A stretch of 64,000 nt of DNA from Pectobacterium atrosepticum (lineage in GTDB: Bacteria; Pseudomonadota; Gammaproteobacteria; Enterobacterales; Enterobacteriaceae). How positions within the stretch are numbered: the first letter of the stretch is position 1; each line of letters opens with the position of its first letter. The position numbers were made by a program, and so were the translations under genes. Positions 55,195-64,000 of this stretch are shown one piece after another. Under the pieces are notes generated by a model that worked only from the letters and a program-made list of their open reading frames with translations, was not told the DNA's origin and ran no database searches. The stretch spans positions 2,480,001-2,544,000 of the forward strand of contig CP036163.1 in NCBI GenBank assembly GCA_019056595.1, written 5' to 3'.

Positions 55195-56298
55195 TTACTT
55201 CGCCGTAGGAATTTGCTGCGTAATGCAGTGGATATTTCCCCCGCCCAGCAGGATTTCCCGCGCAGGCACGCCGCTAATCAAATAGTCAGGGAACATCTGT
55301 TGCAGCAGATCGCGTGCAACATCATCCGTCTTCTCATCCAGCAGTGGGAAAATGATCTGCTGGTTGCTGATCAGGAAATTCACATAAGACCCTGCCAGAC
55401 GAGAACCGGCAAGGCGCTCAACCGCATCGCCACTGTCCACACCCTGCGCTTCCTCTTTGGTCGCATGGAGCGGGCCGGGAGCAGGTAGTTTCCAGATTTT
55501 CAGCTCACGCCCTTGCGCATCCCGCGCTGCCGACAGAACCTCATAGGCCGCGACGGAACGTGCATACTGCGGATCGTTTTCATCATCAGTCCAGTGCAGC
55601 GCCACTTCACCGGGGCGCACGAAACAGCACATATTATCGATATGTCCATCGGTTTCGTCGTTGTACACGCCCTCTTCCAGCCAGATAATCGTCGAGATGC
55701 TGAGATAATCACGCATCAGTTGTTCGATTTCCGCTTTGCTCAGGTGCGGGTTACGGTTCGGATTGAGTAAGCATTCCGCCGTGGTCAGCAGCGTGCCTTC
55801 ACCATCGACATGGATCGAGCCACCTTCCAGAATCAGCGGAGCGGCGTAGCCTGCGGCCTGATGATAATCCAGCACCTGCGCCGCGACTTTTTCATCCTGA
55901 CGCCAGTCTTCATACAGACCACCCAGCTCGCCGCCCCAGGCGTTGAACTGCCAGTCGATACCCCGACGCTCACCGGCCTGATTCAGCACGATGGTTGGGC
56001 CAGTGTCGCGCATCCAGGCATCGTCACTTTCCATTTCCACCAGCGTGACATTTACCGGCATCACTTTTTGCGCATCCGCCATGTAGCGTGCAGGAACGCC
56101 CATGATAACGGGCGTATTCTGGGCGATAGCTTCCGCCACGCGCGCGAACGTTTTCTGCGCCGGAACGCCCTGCTCGCGCCAGTTATCAGTACGATACGGC
56201 CAAATCATCCACACGGCATCATGCGGTGCCCACTCAGCGGGCATCGCAAAACCATCCTGATGTGGCGTGGTGACATGAGGAGCTGCTAACTGTGACAT
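55195..56298 (-). CDS. aguA: Agmatine deiminase
   Basis: 367-residue porphyromonas-type arginine-deiminase-fold enzyme converting agmatine to N-carbamoylputrescine. Catalytic Cys near residue 358 in [13 protein letters not shown]; also [14 protein letters not shown] and [14 protein letters not shown]. The ATG at 56298 with GGAG seven bases upstream is preferred over the GTG at 56301. Follows aguB with adjoining ends, so the two are cotranscribed. Confidence 0.95.
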   Translation of the reverse strand: MSQLAAPHVTTPHQDGFAMPAEWAPHDAVWMIWPYRTDNWREQGVPAQKTFARVAEAIAQNTPVIMGVPARYMADAQKVMPVNVTLVEMESDDAWMRDTGPTIVLNQAGERRGIDWQFNAWGGELGGLYEDWRQDEKVAAQVLDYHQAAGYAAPLILEGGSIHVDGEGTLLTTAECLLNPNRNPHLSKAEIEQLMRDYLSISTIIWLEEGVYNDETDGHIDNMCCFVRPGEVALHWTDDENDPQYARSVAAYEVLSAARDAQGRELKIWKLPAPGPLHATKEEAQGVDSGDAVERLAGSRLAGSYVNFLISNQQIIFPLLDEKTDDVARDLLQQMFPDYLISGVPAREILLGGGNIHCITQQIPTAK

Positions 56299-56301
56299 CA
56301 C

Positions 56302-57186
56302 TTATCTCCGAGTCTTGCCGTCTGAGCTGGCAATAGTGCCGTACATTTCCGGGCGGCGGTCGCGGAACAGGCCCCATGAGGCACGCTGGGCGGCAATCGC
56401 TTCTAAATCAAATTCATGCACCAGAATGGCTTCGTCCGTCTTATTGGCCTGAGCCAACAGCGCACCGGTTTGATCGGCGATAAAAGAAGAACCGTAGAAC
56501 GTCATTTCCAGACCGTCGATATATTTGCTGGCTTCCGTACCGATACGGTTGGATGCAATAACCGGCACCAGATTGGCTGCAGCGTGCCCTTGCTGAACGC
56601 GGGTCCAGTGAGGCTGGCTGTCGATGTCCGGGTAGGCCGGTTCGGAACCAATGGCAGTCGGATAGAAAATCAGTTCTGCGCCCTGCAACGCCAGACTGCG
56701 TGCAGTTTCTGGGAACCACTGATCCCAGCAAATGCCCACGCCGATTTTCGCGTAGCGCGTCTGCCAGACTTTAAAGCCAGTGTCGCCAGGAATGAAGAAC
56801 TGCTTTTCCTGATACGCCGGACCGTTCGGAATGTGGGTTTTGCGGTAAACGTCCAACACGGAACCATCCGCGTCAATCATCACCAGCGAGTTGTAATAGG
56901 CGTTATTAGCACGCTCAAAGAAGCTCAACGGCAGCACCACGTTCAGCTCCGCCGCCAGTGCAGAGAAATGCTTAATCAGCGGGCTGGTTTCCAGCTCCTG
57001 CGCCAGCGCATAGTGCTCTGGGCTTTGATCGATGCAGAAATACGGTGCGGCAAACAGTTCCTGAATCAGGATAACCTGCGCGCCTTTTGCATGCGCTTGT
57101 CGCACCAGTTTTTCAGCGTTTTCGATATTCTTGGGCAGATCCCAAGAACACGCCATTTGTGTTGCGGCAACGGTAACTTTTTTCAT
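56302..57186 (-). CDS. aguB: N-carbamoylputrescine amidase
   Basis: 294-residue nitrilase-family enzyme releasing putrescine from N-carbamoylputrescine. Catalytic triad E43 (LIQELF), K116 (YRKTHIP) and C153 (GVGICWDQWFPE). First gene of the minus-strand aguBA pair. Together they form a complete agmatine to putrescine route, known in plants and plant-associated bacteria. Confidence 0.96.
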   Translation of the reverse strand: MKKVTVAATQMACSWDLPKNIENAEKLVRQAHAKGAQVILIQELFAAPYFCIDQSPEHYALAQELETSPLIKHFSALAAELNVVLPLSFFERANNAYYNSLVMIDADGSVLDVYRKTHIPNGPAYQEKQFFIPGDTGFKVWQTRYAKIGVGICWDQWFPETARSLALQGAELIFYPTAIGSEPAYPDIDSQPHWTRVQQGHAAANLVPVIASNRIGTEASKYIDGLEMTFYGSSFIADQTGALLAQANKTDEAILVHEFDLEAIAAQRASWGLFRDRRPEMYGTIASSDGKTRR

Positions 57187-57943
57187 GCGAAAACCTCAAT
57201 AATAACGATATATACCCGCCCTTTCTCACCGGCAAGTATCAGCAATAAGTGTTTCTCTCGGTCACGATTATCTATCGCCGCTAACCGGCGCAGCCTTAAC
57301 GAGTGTAGGACAACACGCCAGCGCATGCCCAATAGGCGTATCCCGTTAAGATCCTGACCGAGAATGACATACGCATTATGCCAGTTAATGGCAGCACTTC
57401 ACTATGCTGAAAAATGAATGATCTCGTGTGGCGGGCTCCATAGGGAAAATCGCCCATACTTAATGGCCTATCAAAATCATCGAGCCGCACTGACAAACCA
57501 CTTACGTAAAATCATGCCAACGCTAGCTTTTACTTTTGTTACCCGAATGACGTCTTTTGCTATGCAAGATATGCATAGCAAATATAAGTAATTACTCACT
57601 TACATTTTTATAAACGCGAGCAAATTATCGCCAGATATAGCTTTTTACTATCGATAACCACCGTTTCGATTGGTTATTCATTTCAATAATTTAGTACTAA
57701 CTCAAACTTTCAGAATAACTGCGCATTCTGCGCAACTTCTTGCTCACTTTCTGGTGGAAATCACTTTTTGCGCAATGGATGCCGTTTTTTCGCGAGGTCT
57801 GCGCAATTTTTTGCTCAAATTTTGCTTAGGGGGAATTTTAGTTAAGATATTTATCATTAAAAACAATCAGATATGAATTGGCATACGAATTGCTATACAG
57901 ACGGTGAAGTTACTAAACCCGTTCAACAACAAGGAGCAACACT
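57187..57943. other. Long AT-rich region upstream of hcp
   Basis: 757 nt without a convincing gene. The aguB promoter must lie in the first part. A near-exact 20-nt direct repeat, TCTGCGCAACTTCTTGCTCA (57727-57746) and TCTGCGCAATTTTTTGCTCA (57798-57817), lies 71 nt apart, with further TGCGCA cores at 57720-57725 and about 57769-57774. These are candidate regulator sites for the secretion island. The base composition is visibly more AT-rich than the flanking genes. Confidence 0.5.
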
Positions 57944-58462
57944 ATGCCAACTCCATGCTATATCAGCATCGAAGGGAAAACTCAGGGCAACATCACCGCC
58001 GGTGCCTTCACGTCTGATTCTGTCGGCAACATCTATGTCGAAGGCCACGAAGACGAAATGCTGGTGCAGGAATTCAAACACGTGGTTACCGTGCCGACCG
58101 ACCCGCAGTCTGGTCAGCCATCTGGCCAGCGCGTGCACAAGCCGTTCAAATTCACCGTCGCGCTGAACAAAGCCGTTCCACTGCTGTACAACGCACTGTC
58201 TACCGGTGAAATGCTGCCGACCACAACCCTGAAGTGGTATCGCACCTCGGTGGAAGGCAAGCAGGAGCACTTCTTCTCTACCATCCTGACCGATGCCACC
58301 ATCGTGGATATCGACTGCAAAATGCCACACTGCCAGGATCCGTCCAAGCTGGATTACACCCAACTGATTGAAGTGTCGCTGGCTTACCGCAAAATCGACT
58401 GGGAACACACCGTGGCCGGCACGTCCGGCTCCGATGACTGGCGTGCGCCGGTCGAAGCGTAA
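57944..58462 (+). CDS. hcp: Type VI secretion tube protein Hcp
   Basis: 172-residue Hcp. Begins MPTPCYISIEGKTQGNITAG, with the family segment HKPFKFTVALNKAVPLLYNA. Hexameric rings stack to form the inner tube of the T6SS. Shine-Dalgarno AAGGAG precedes the ATG. No sheath, baseplate or membrane-complex genes are in the window, so this is a detached hcp-vgrG island. Confidence 0.95.
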   Translation: MPTPCYISIEGKTQGNITAGAFTSDSVGNIYVEGHEDEMLVQEFKHVVTVPTDPQSGQPSGQRVHKPFKFTVALNKAVPLLYNALSTGEMLPTTTLKWYRTSVEGKQEHFFSTILTDATIVDIDCKMPHCQDPSKLDYTQLIEVSLAYRKIDWEHTVAGTSGSDDWRAPVEA

Positions 58463-58476
58463 TCGTTCTGTCTCCA

Positions 58477-58501
58477 ACCCGGGCTTGCCCCGGGTTTTTT
58501 G
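58477..58501 (+). terminator. hcp terminator
   Basis: ACCCGGG-CTTGC-CCCGGGT followed by TTTTTT, between hcp and vgrG. Partial read-through would favour a high Hcp to VgrG ratio. Confidence 0.85.
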
Positions 58502-58583
58502 CATCACGCTGTTCTGAGGTCTGACTCCCCCAGACCTGAGCGCAGACAACACGATTTTCATCACGGGAAGCGAGGGAATAAAC

Positions 58584-60413
58584 GTGGCAAACAGTACAGG
58601 ATTACAGTTCACGGTAAAGGTCGGTGCATTGCCCGCCCCGACGTTTGCGGTGGTGGATTTTCAGCTCAGCGAGGCGCTTAACCGGCCATTTGCCTTGTCG
58701 CTGAATCTGGCAAGTGCCTTGCCGGATGTGGATTTCGGTGCGGTGCTCGACCAACCGTGTGAGTTGCTGGTGTGGTACGAAGGCGAACTAAAGCGCCGAG
58801 TGAGCGGGATTATCAGCGCCTTTGCGCAGGGGGACACGGGCTTTCGTCGCACGCGCTATCAGATGGAAGTCCGTCCGGCCTTGTGGCGACTGGGATTACG
58901 TACCAACGCCCGCATCTTTCAGGCGCAAAAGCCGGAAGCGATTATCGGCACACTGCTGGAAGAAGCAGGGATTACCGACTACGCCTTTGCGCTGCGTCAT
59001 GAGCACGCGCCCCGGGAATACTGCGTGCAATATCGGGAAAGCGATTTGGCGTTTGTCACCCGACTGGCCGCAGAGGAAGGGTTGTACTTCTTTCACGAGT
59101 TTGAAGAAGGCAAACACCGAGTCATCTTTGCCGATGATGCAGGCGCATTGGCAAAAGGCCCAGAGCTGTTCTTCAACCTCGCCAACCAGGGGCTAAGCGA
59201 AGGCGACTATGTGCGTCGTTTCCGCTACGCCGAAACAGTCAGCACCGCAGAAGTGGCACTCAAAGACTATAGCTTCAAAACCCCCGCCTACAGCCTGCTG
59301 CACAGCAAGATAAGTGGCAAACTGGACCATCAGCGCGAAAGCTACCAGCACTATGACTACCCAGGGCGCTTCAAACAGGACCCGAGCGGCAAGGCGTTTA
59401 CCGGCTACCGACTGGACGCGTTACGCGCGAATGCCATGGCGGGTTCAGGCGAATCCAATGCCGCGATGCTGATGCCAGGCAACAGCTTTACCCTCACCGA
59501 ACACCCCAACCCCGTGCTCAATACCGGCTGGCAGTTGGTGGCCATTATCCACAGCGGGCAACAGCCACAAGCGCTGGAAGAAGAAAGCGGCGGCGAACCG
59601 ACCACCTACAGCAACAGCTTTGAGGTTATCAGTGCCAAAAGCACCTGGCGTGCGGATTTGCCGTACAAACCGATGGTAGACGGCCCGCAGATCGCGACGG
59701 TCGTCGGCCCCGCAGGGGAAGAAATCTACTGCGACGAATACGGCAGAATCAAACTGCAATTCCCGTGGGACCGCTACGGCTCCAGTGATGACCAGAGTTC
59801 GTGCTGGGTGCGGGTGAGTCAGGGTTGGGCAGGCGGCCAGTACGGCTTGATTGCCATTCCACGCATCGGCCATGAAGTGATTGTCAGCTTCCTCGAAGGC
59901 GACCCAGACCAGCCAATTGTCACTGGCAGGACGTTCCATGCCACCAATCCGTCGCCGTACCCGCTGCCCGCCAATAAGACACGCACCTCGCTGCGTACCT
60001 CAACGCACAAAGGGGCCGGGTTCAACGAATTGCGCTTTGAAGATCAGGCCGGTCAGGAGGAGGTGTTTATTCATGCCCAGAAGGACATGAACACCGTTGT
60101 GTTGAATAACCGCACAACCAGTGTGGCAGCTGACCATACCGAAAGCGTCGGCGGAAATCAGGCAATGTCGGTGGTGAAAGACCAATCTACCGAGATTCAA
60201 GGGCATCAGAATATCGCCGTCACCAAAAACCGCAGCACCACCGTGGATGACAACGACTCCCTGCAGGTGAAAAACAACATCGCCATTCAATCACAGGAGG
60301 GCGACATCCTAATTGCCACCAAAGGCGGTTTTATTGGTATCAGCGCCGATGGCGTCATCAACATCAAGGGCAGCCACATTGTGGTAAATGGCCAGCAAAT
60401 CGACCTGAACTGA
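58584..60413 (+). CDS. vgrG: Type VI secretion spike protein VgrG
   Basis: 609-residue VgrG (TssI). The gp27-like base covers about residues 1-370 ([28 protein letters not shown]-type motif at [10 protein letters not shown]), then a gp5-like OB domain ([45 protein letters not shown]) and a beta-helical needle ending [17 protein letters not shown] start at 58584. No C-terminal effector extension, so its cargo should be the PAAR-Rhs protein two genes on. Confidence 0.95.
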   Translation: MANSTGLQFTVKVGALPAPTFAVVDFQLSEALNRPFALSLNLASALPDVDFGAVLDQPCELLVWYEGELKRRVSGIISAFAQGDTGFRRTRYQMEVRPALWRLGLRTNARIFQAQKPEAIIGTLLEEAGITDYAFALRHEHAPREYCVQYRESDLAFVTRLAAEEGLYFFHEFEEGKHRVIFADDAGALAKGPELFFNLANQGLSEGDYVRRFRYAETVSTAEVALKDYSFKTPAYSLLHSKISGKLDHQRESYQHYDYPGRFKQDPSGKAFTGYRLDALRANAMAGSGESNAAMLMPGNSFTLTEHPNPVLNTGWQLVAIIHSGQQPQALEEESGGEPTTYSNSFEVISAKSTWRADLPYKPMVDGPQIATVVGPAGEEIYCDEYGRIKLQFPWDRYGSSDDQSSCWVRVSQGWAGGQYGLIAIPRIGHEVIVSFLEGDPDQPIVTGRTFHATNPSPYPLPANKTRTSLRTSTHKGAGFNELRFEDQAGQEEVFIHAQKDMNTVVLNNRTTSVAADHTESVGGNQAMSVVKDQSTEIQGHQNIAVTKNRSTTVDDNDSLQVKNNIAIQSQEGDILIATKGGFIGISADGVINIKGSHIVVNGQQIDLN

Positions 60414-60441
60414 ATAACAAAAACAACAAGGATACGTGAAC

Positions 60442-60888
60442 ATGTACCAGATGAACGAAGGCACGCTGGTGGTTCCGGCACAATGGCGTGATGAATCCCT
60501 GCACGTTTTTGTGTTGCCTGATGAAACCACCAATCTGGTGGTCAACCGTACGCCCACCGAACCCGGTCAAACACCTGAATCGGTCTACCAAAAAACGCTG
60601 GAGCAGTTTTCCGCTCATCTGAATGGCTACAAAGAAGTGCAGGCTTGGGAACTGACGTTGGCAGGCGCCCCCGCACAAGCGCTGGAGTACACCTGGCGGT
60701 CACCTGAAGGCCTGATGCACCAGGTGGTCGTGATGCAGGTACGCGGTAGCTTGCTGCTGACCTTCACGATTACCGCAGCCGATGCATTGAGCGATGCCCA
60801 CAAAGCGGAACTGCTGGCGGTGATTGCAACGTTCAACGCTGCGGAGCCTGCCGCCGCCCCGGAGGGTAAGGCAGGCAGCAATGCGTGA
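60442..60888 (+). CDS. DUF1795/DcrB-like Eag chaperone
   Basis: 148-residue small cytoplasmic protein of the DUF1795 (EagR) family. The start is ATG 60442 (MYQMNEGTLVVPAQWRD), with AAGGA nine bases upstream; the GTG at 60436 is too close to it. Eag proteins bind the N-terminal transmembrane segments of PAAR-Rhs effectors and load them on VgrG. The gene overlaps the start of rhs by 8 nt, supporting a dedicated pairing. Confidence 0.9.
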   Translation: MYQMNEGTLVVPAQWRDESLHVFVLPDETTNLVVNRTPTEPGQTPESVYQKTLEQFSAHLNGYKEVQAWELTLAGAPAQALEYTWRSPEGLMHQVVVMQVRGSLLLTFTITAADALSDAHKAELLAVIATFNAAEPAAAPEGKAGSNA

Positions 60889-63800
60889 TGAAATTCTGGC
60901 TCGTATTGCGCGGGTGGGTGCGATGCACGCCGGCAACCGCCCCACGCTGCCGCCCGATTTACCCGCACCCGGCAGTGGTTCTCCCCCCACTTCACCGGAC
61001 AAGCCCATCAAACACAGCAGCTTTCTGGGGGCGTTGCTCGGTGCCGTTGCCGGGGCCCTAGTGGCGGCAGCAGTTGCCGCGGTCGCGGTCGCGTTGGTCG
61101 GGGTGACGGGCGGGCTGGCGATTGCACTGGTAGGCGGATTGGCGGTACTGGGGGCGGGTAGTCTGATATCTGCGGTAAGTGGCCGGGTATCCGCCATGGT
61201 AGACAGCGCCTCGCCGCCCGCCGGAGCGGTGGCTGACGGTTCACCTAACGTGTCTGTTGAAGGCAACCCTGTATCCCGGGCGGAAGTCGATGCAGTGGCG
61301 TGTACCAAACATAGCGGCCCGCAACTCATTGCACAGGGCAGCGAAACCGTCTTCGTTAACGGTCATCCGGCCGCGCGGATAGGCGATAAAACCGTGTGTG
61401 GTGCTACCATCAAGGAAGGAGCATCTACCGTATTCTTTGGCTCCGGACAGGCTACGGTACTGGAGATACAAGATGAGTTCAGCGGTTGGCAGAAAGCGCT
61501 GCTGATTGCGGTGGAATTTCTTGTGCCACCGACGCGTGGGTTATTTCGCGGGCTGGGGAAATTATTCTTTCGCGGCCCTAAAGCGGTCATGAAAGGGCTG
61601 GGTGCCGGAGCTCTCTGGGCGGGTAAACGCTTTAAGCAAAAGACACGCTGTGCCACCCGCGCATTTAAGGCGAACAAAGGCCGGGCGCGGGTGACCCAAG
61701 CGGCCAAAGCCTTCAAGAAAGACCCAGTGTATATCGCCAGCGGCGAGGTGATTGAAAACCGCACTGATATCGAACTGGGGCAGACTCTTCCACTGGTGTT
61801 CGAACGCACCTACCGTACCGCCTCTTCACATGTCGGATTATTAGGCCATGGCTGGCAGGATAGCTGGAGCGAAGTCGCTACCGTCAGCCGTGATGACGGC
61901 GACACCCATGTAGTCATTACACTGGCACAGGGCTACAACATCGATTTCACCTTCGGGGTGGGCACTACGGTGGTGTACTGCGCCGAATACCCGGAGTTCA
62001 AACTAGTTAGGCGGCATAACGGCTTTCACCTGTGGCACCGTGACAGCCAGACCTGGCGTGCGTTTACCGTCAGGCAGGATGACCAGCTATTGTTGTCGGC
62101 CATCACTGACAACCATTTCAACCGAATCGATTTTATCCGCGACCCCAAAGGCTACCTGCGCAAGGTGCAGCACAGCGACGGCATCGAGCTGCTGCTGGTA
62201 TGGCAAGGGGAATTTCTCCGCCAGGTGCAACGTATCGACGGCGGGCAGAAAACCGTGCTGGCCGAATACCGGCAGGATGAACAAGGGAGACTGATCGAGG
62301 CCGATGCGGCGCATGCCTATCACCTGTTCTACGAGTACGATAACCACAACCGCTTGGCGCGCTGGCACGACAACGACCAGACCTGGGCACAGTATGAATA
62401 TGACCATCAGGGGTGCTGCATTTACACCACCTGCGCCGACGGCTACCTGACCGCCAACTTCGAGTATCTGGCAGACCGCGTGGTGATGACAGACGGGCTG
62501 GGACAACGCCATGAATATGGCTTTAATGACCTGTACCTGATGACATGGGAGAAATCCCCGCTCGGCCATATCACCCGCTTTGAGTATGACGATGTCGGTA
62601 ATCTGCTACGGGAAATCTCCCCTGCGGGCCGGATGGTGGAATTTGCCTATCTGGGCGACAGCGGGCTGGTCAGTACCTTCACCGATGGCAGTGGCCATCA
62701 ATGGCATTACGACTATGACGACAGCGATCGCCTCACCAGTATCACCGACCCTCTCGGGCGCAACTGGGTCTGGCAGTACGACACGAAGGGCAATCCGCAA
62801 AGCCTGACCGGGCCGGACAACAGCGAAGTGCATTTTGCGTGGAACCGCTACGGCCTGCTGACCGAAGTCAGTGACCAAGGTGGACAGGTGCAGGCCAGTC
62901 TGTTTTACGACCATCGACAGCGCCTGCTCAGTGCCACGGATGCGGAGTCCCGCACTCAACAACTACGCTACGACCAACAGGACAGACTGACCACCTGGAC
63001 ACGCCCGGACGGTTCCACCTATCGCTTGGGTTATCGCCGTGCCAGTTGGAAACTGCCGGAACAACTGCTACGCCCAGACGACAAGCAAGAACAGCGTCAA
63101 TACGACAAACACAACAACCTACTGAATTACACTGATGGCAACGGCGCGGTTTGGCGGCAAACCTATGGCCCATTCGATCTTCTGACGTCCCGTACCGATG
63201 CGGAAGGCCGCACCTGGCGTTACGAGTACGACAAAGAGAGCCAACAACTCGTCGCTGTTATCGCCCCAGATGGGAACCGCTGGCAATGGTGGTTGGATGC
63301 CGATGCACGGGTTATCCGCGAGCAGGATATGGCTGGCACCGAAACTCGCTACGGCTATGACGAGGATGGCCACTGCATTAGCATCCACAACGGCGAAGGC
63401 GAAACCCGCCACTTCCTGTACGACGGACGCGGGCTACTCATCAAAGAAACCGCACCGGACGATACGCTGCACTACCGCTACGATGGGGCAGGCCGACTTA
63501 CTGAAGTGACGTCTGCGACCAGCTATATCCAGTTGTCGTATGACGTACGAGACCGAGTGGTGCAGGAACGGAACAGCGGAACAGAAATCCGACGCCACTA
63601 TCAGGCAGAGTCTGACGCCGTTACCCGCAGCTTGTACTGGGAAGGCGAAGAGAGCAGCGCGGCACTCACCAGCACCTTCCGCTATAGTGCCACGGGTGAA
63701 CTGCGGCAGGTGCAGTTGCCGGATGACGCAGAGCTAACGTTGGCTCACGACGCCGCAGGACGAGAAGCCGCCCGAAATAGCAACGGCGGCTTTATGCAGC

Positions 63801-64000
63801 AGCGCGAATACGACGCCATGGGCTGGCTGACGCGCGAGATGAGTGGGCAGCAGCGGGATGGTCGTTTACAGGCCGAACAGAGCCGTGAACATTTGTATGA
63901 TGGCGCAGGCAACCTAACGGGCACCCGGCACAACCGCGAGGCCGAAGGCTACCGGTTGGATGCCAGCGGACGAGTGCTAACCGTCCTGAGCGGCGGCACA
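60881..64000 (+). CDS. PAAR-Rhs effector, N-terminal 1040 residues (runs off window)
   Basis: Starts MRDEILARIARVGAMHAGNR, with a weak prePAAR-like IARxxxxH. Two or so hydrophobic helices rich in Ala/Gly/Val follow at about residues 45-105, the Eag-binding type. Then a PAAR domain (SPNVSVEGNPVSRAEVDAV, VFVNGHPAARIGDKTVCG) at about 122-195, a linker, and a long Rhs/YD-repeat shell from about 285 (ASGEVIENRTDIELGQTLPL; repeats such as YDDVGNLLREISPAGR). The toxin tip and any immunity gene lie beyond the window. Confidence 0.93.
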   Translation, partial: MRDEILARIARVGAMHAGNRPTLPPDLPAPGSGSPPTSPDKPIKHSSFLGALLGAVAGALVAAAVAAVAVALVGVTGGLAIALVGGLAVLGAGSLISAVSGRVSAMVDSASPPAGAVADGSPNVSVEGNPVSRAEVDAVACTKHSGPQLIAQGSETVFVNGHPAARIGDKTVCGATIKEGASTVFFGSGQATVLEIQDEFSGWQKALLIAVEFLVPPTRGLFRGLGKLFFRGPKAVMKGLGAGALWAGKRFKQKTRCATRAFKANKGRARVTQAAKAFKKDPVYIASGEVIENRTDIELGQTLPLVFERTYRTASSHVGLLGHGWQDSWSEVATVSRDDGDTHVVITLAQGYNIDFTFGVGTTVVYCAEYPEFKLVRRHNGFHLWHRDSQTWRAFTVRQDDQLLLSAITDNHFNRIDFIRDPKGYLRKVQHSDGIELLLVWQGEFLRQVQRIDGGQKTVLAEYRQDEQGRLIEADAAHAYHLFYEYDNHNRLARWHDNDQTWAQYEYDHQGCCIYTTCADGYLTANFEYLADRVVMTDGLGQRHEYGFNDLYLMTWEKSPLGHITRFEYDDVGNLLREISPAGRMVEFAYLGDSGLVSTFTDGSGHQWHYDYDDSDRLTSITDPLGRNWVWQYDTKGNPQSLTGPDNSEVHFAWNRYGLLTEVSDQGGQVQASLFYDHRQRLLSATDAESRTQQLRYDQQDRLTTWTRPDGSTYRLGYRRASWKLPEQLLRPDDKQEQRQYDKHNNLLNYTDGNGAVWRQTYGPFDLLTSRTDAEGRTWRYEYDKESQQLVAVIAPDGNRWQWWLDADARVIREQDMAGTETRYGYDEDGHCISIHNGEGETRHFLYDGRGLLIKETAPDDTLHYRYDGAGRLTEVTSATSYIQLSYDVRDRVVQERNSGTEIRRHYQAESDAVTRSLYWEGEESSAALTSTFRYSATGELRQVQLPDDAELTLAHDAAGREAARNSNGGFMQQREYDAMGWLTREMSGQQRDGRLQAEQSREHLYDGAGNLTGTRHNREAEGYRLDASGRVLTVLSGGT

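Noticed and set aside
57670-57876. 68-codon frame in the hcp upstream region
   Set aside because: AT-rich, no Shine-Dalgarno, no similarity; it overlaps the direct repeats.

Overview
This window is a chromosomal segment of a soft-rot enterobacterium, most likely Pectobacterium. Nearly every housekeeping protein is close in length and motif to its Escherichia coli counterpart, the gene blocks follow enterobacterial order, and the accessory genes (agmatine to putrescine pathway, hcp-vgrG-rhs island) fit soft-rot genera. The genus call is inference from recalled protein sequences; no search was run.

Layout. 1-3700: ilvLGMED on the minus strand, with an intact leader peptide and attenuator. 4003-6873: comM, maoP, hdfR. 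6895-11521: galactofuranose ABC transporter ytfQRT-yjfF. 11924-13911: an rRNA/tRNA locus on the minus strand (promoters P1 and P2, boxA, 16S, spacer, 23S fragment, 5S, tRNA-Asp, tRNA-Trp). Its 16S has internal deletions and lacks its 3' end, and almost all of 23S is absent. 13963-21821: murI, btuB with a cobalamin riboswitch, trmA, yijD, fabR, sthA, oxyR. 22428-35286: the metF, metL, metB, metJ methionine cluster. It is split between metF and metL by an IS110-family element and a six-gene ABC transporter/LacI regulator/phosphodiesterase operon. 35494-38273: a metal-chelate-type ABC operon behind a perfect 20-bp palindrome. 38360-54984: the conserved block rpmE, priA, cytR, ftsN, hslVU, menA, rraA, zapB, glpFKX, fpr, yiiR, yiiQ, tpiA. 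55195-57186: aguA and aguB. 57944-64000: an orphan type VI secretion island, hcp, vgrG, a DUF1795 (Eag) chaperone and a PAAR-Rhs gene that runs off the window.

Three things stand out. First, the rRNA locus is a mosaic scar, and its flanks correspond to two different E. coli rrn loci (aspT-trpT-hdfR from one side, murI-btuB from the other). This points to either inter-rrn recombination or a misassembly. Second, a palindromic repeat of about 195 bp with terminal inverted repeats and several hairpins sits just upstream of ftsN and of fpr. Compensatory changes preserve its stems between copies. A shortened copy sits inside a peripheral stem of the btuB cobalamin riboswitch, and a related fold without the terminal repeats lies beside the IS110 element. 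Third, the IS110 element has a hairpin-rich non-coding flank where a bridge RNA would be expected.

Functional links: the ilv and met genes are biosynthetic and carry their classical regulatory sites (attenuator, MetJ boxes). hslVU has a sigma-32-type promoter overlapping the ftsN stop codon. glpFKX, fpr and tpiA form a glycerol and triose-phosphate block. Eag, VgrG and Rhs are expected to assemble as one secreted spike and effector.
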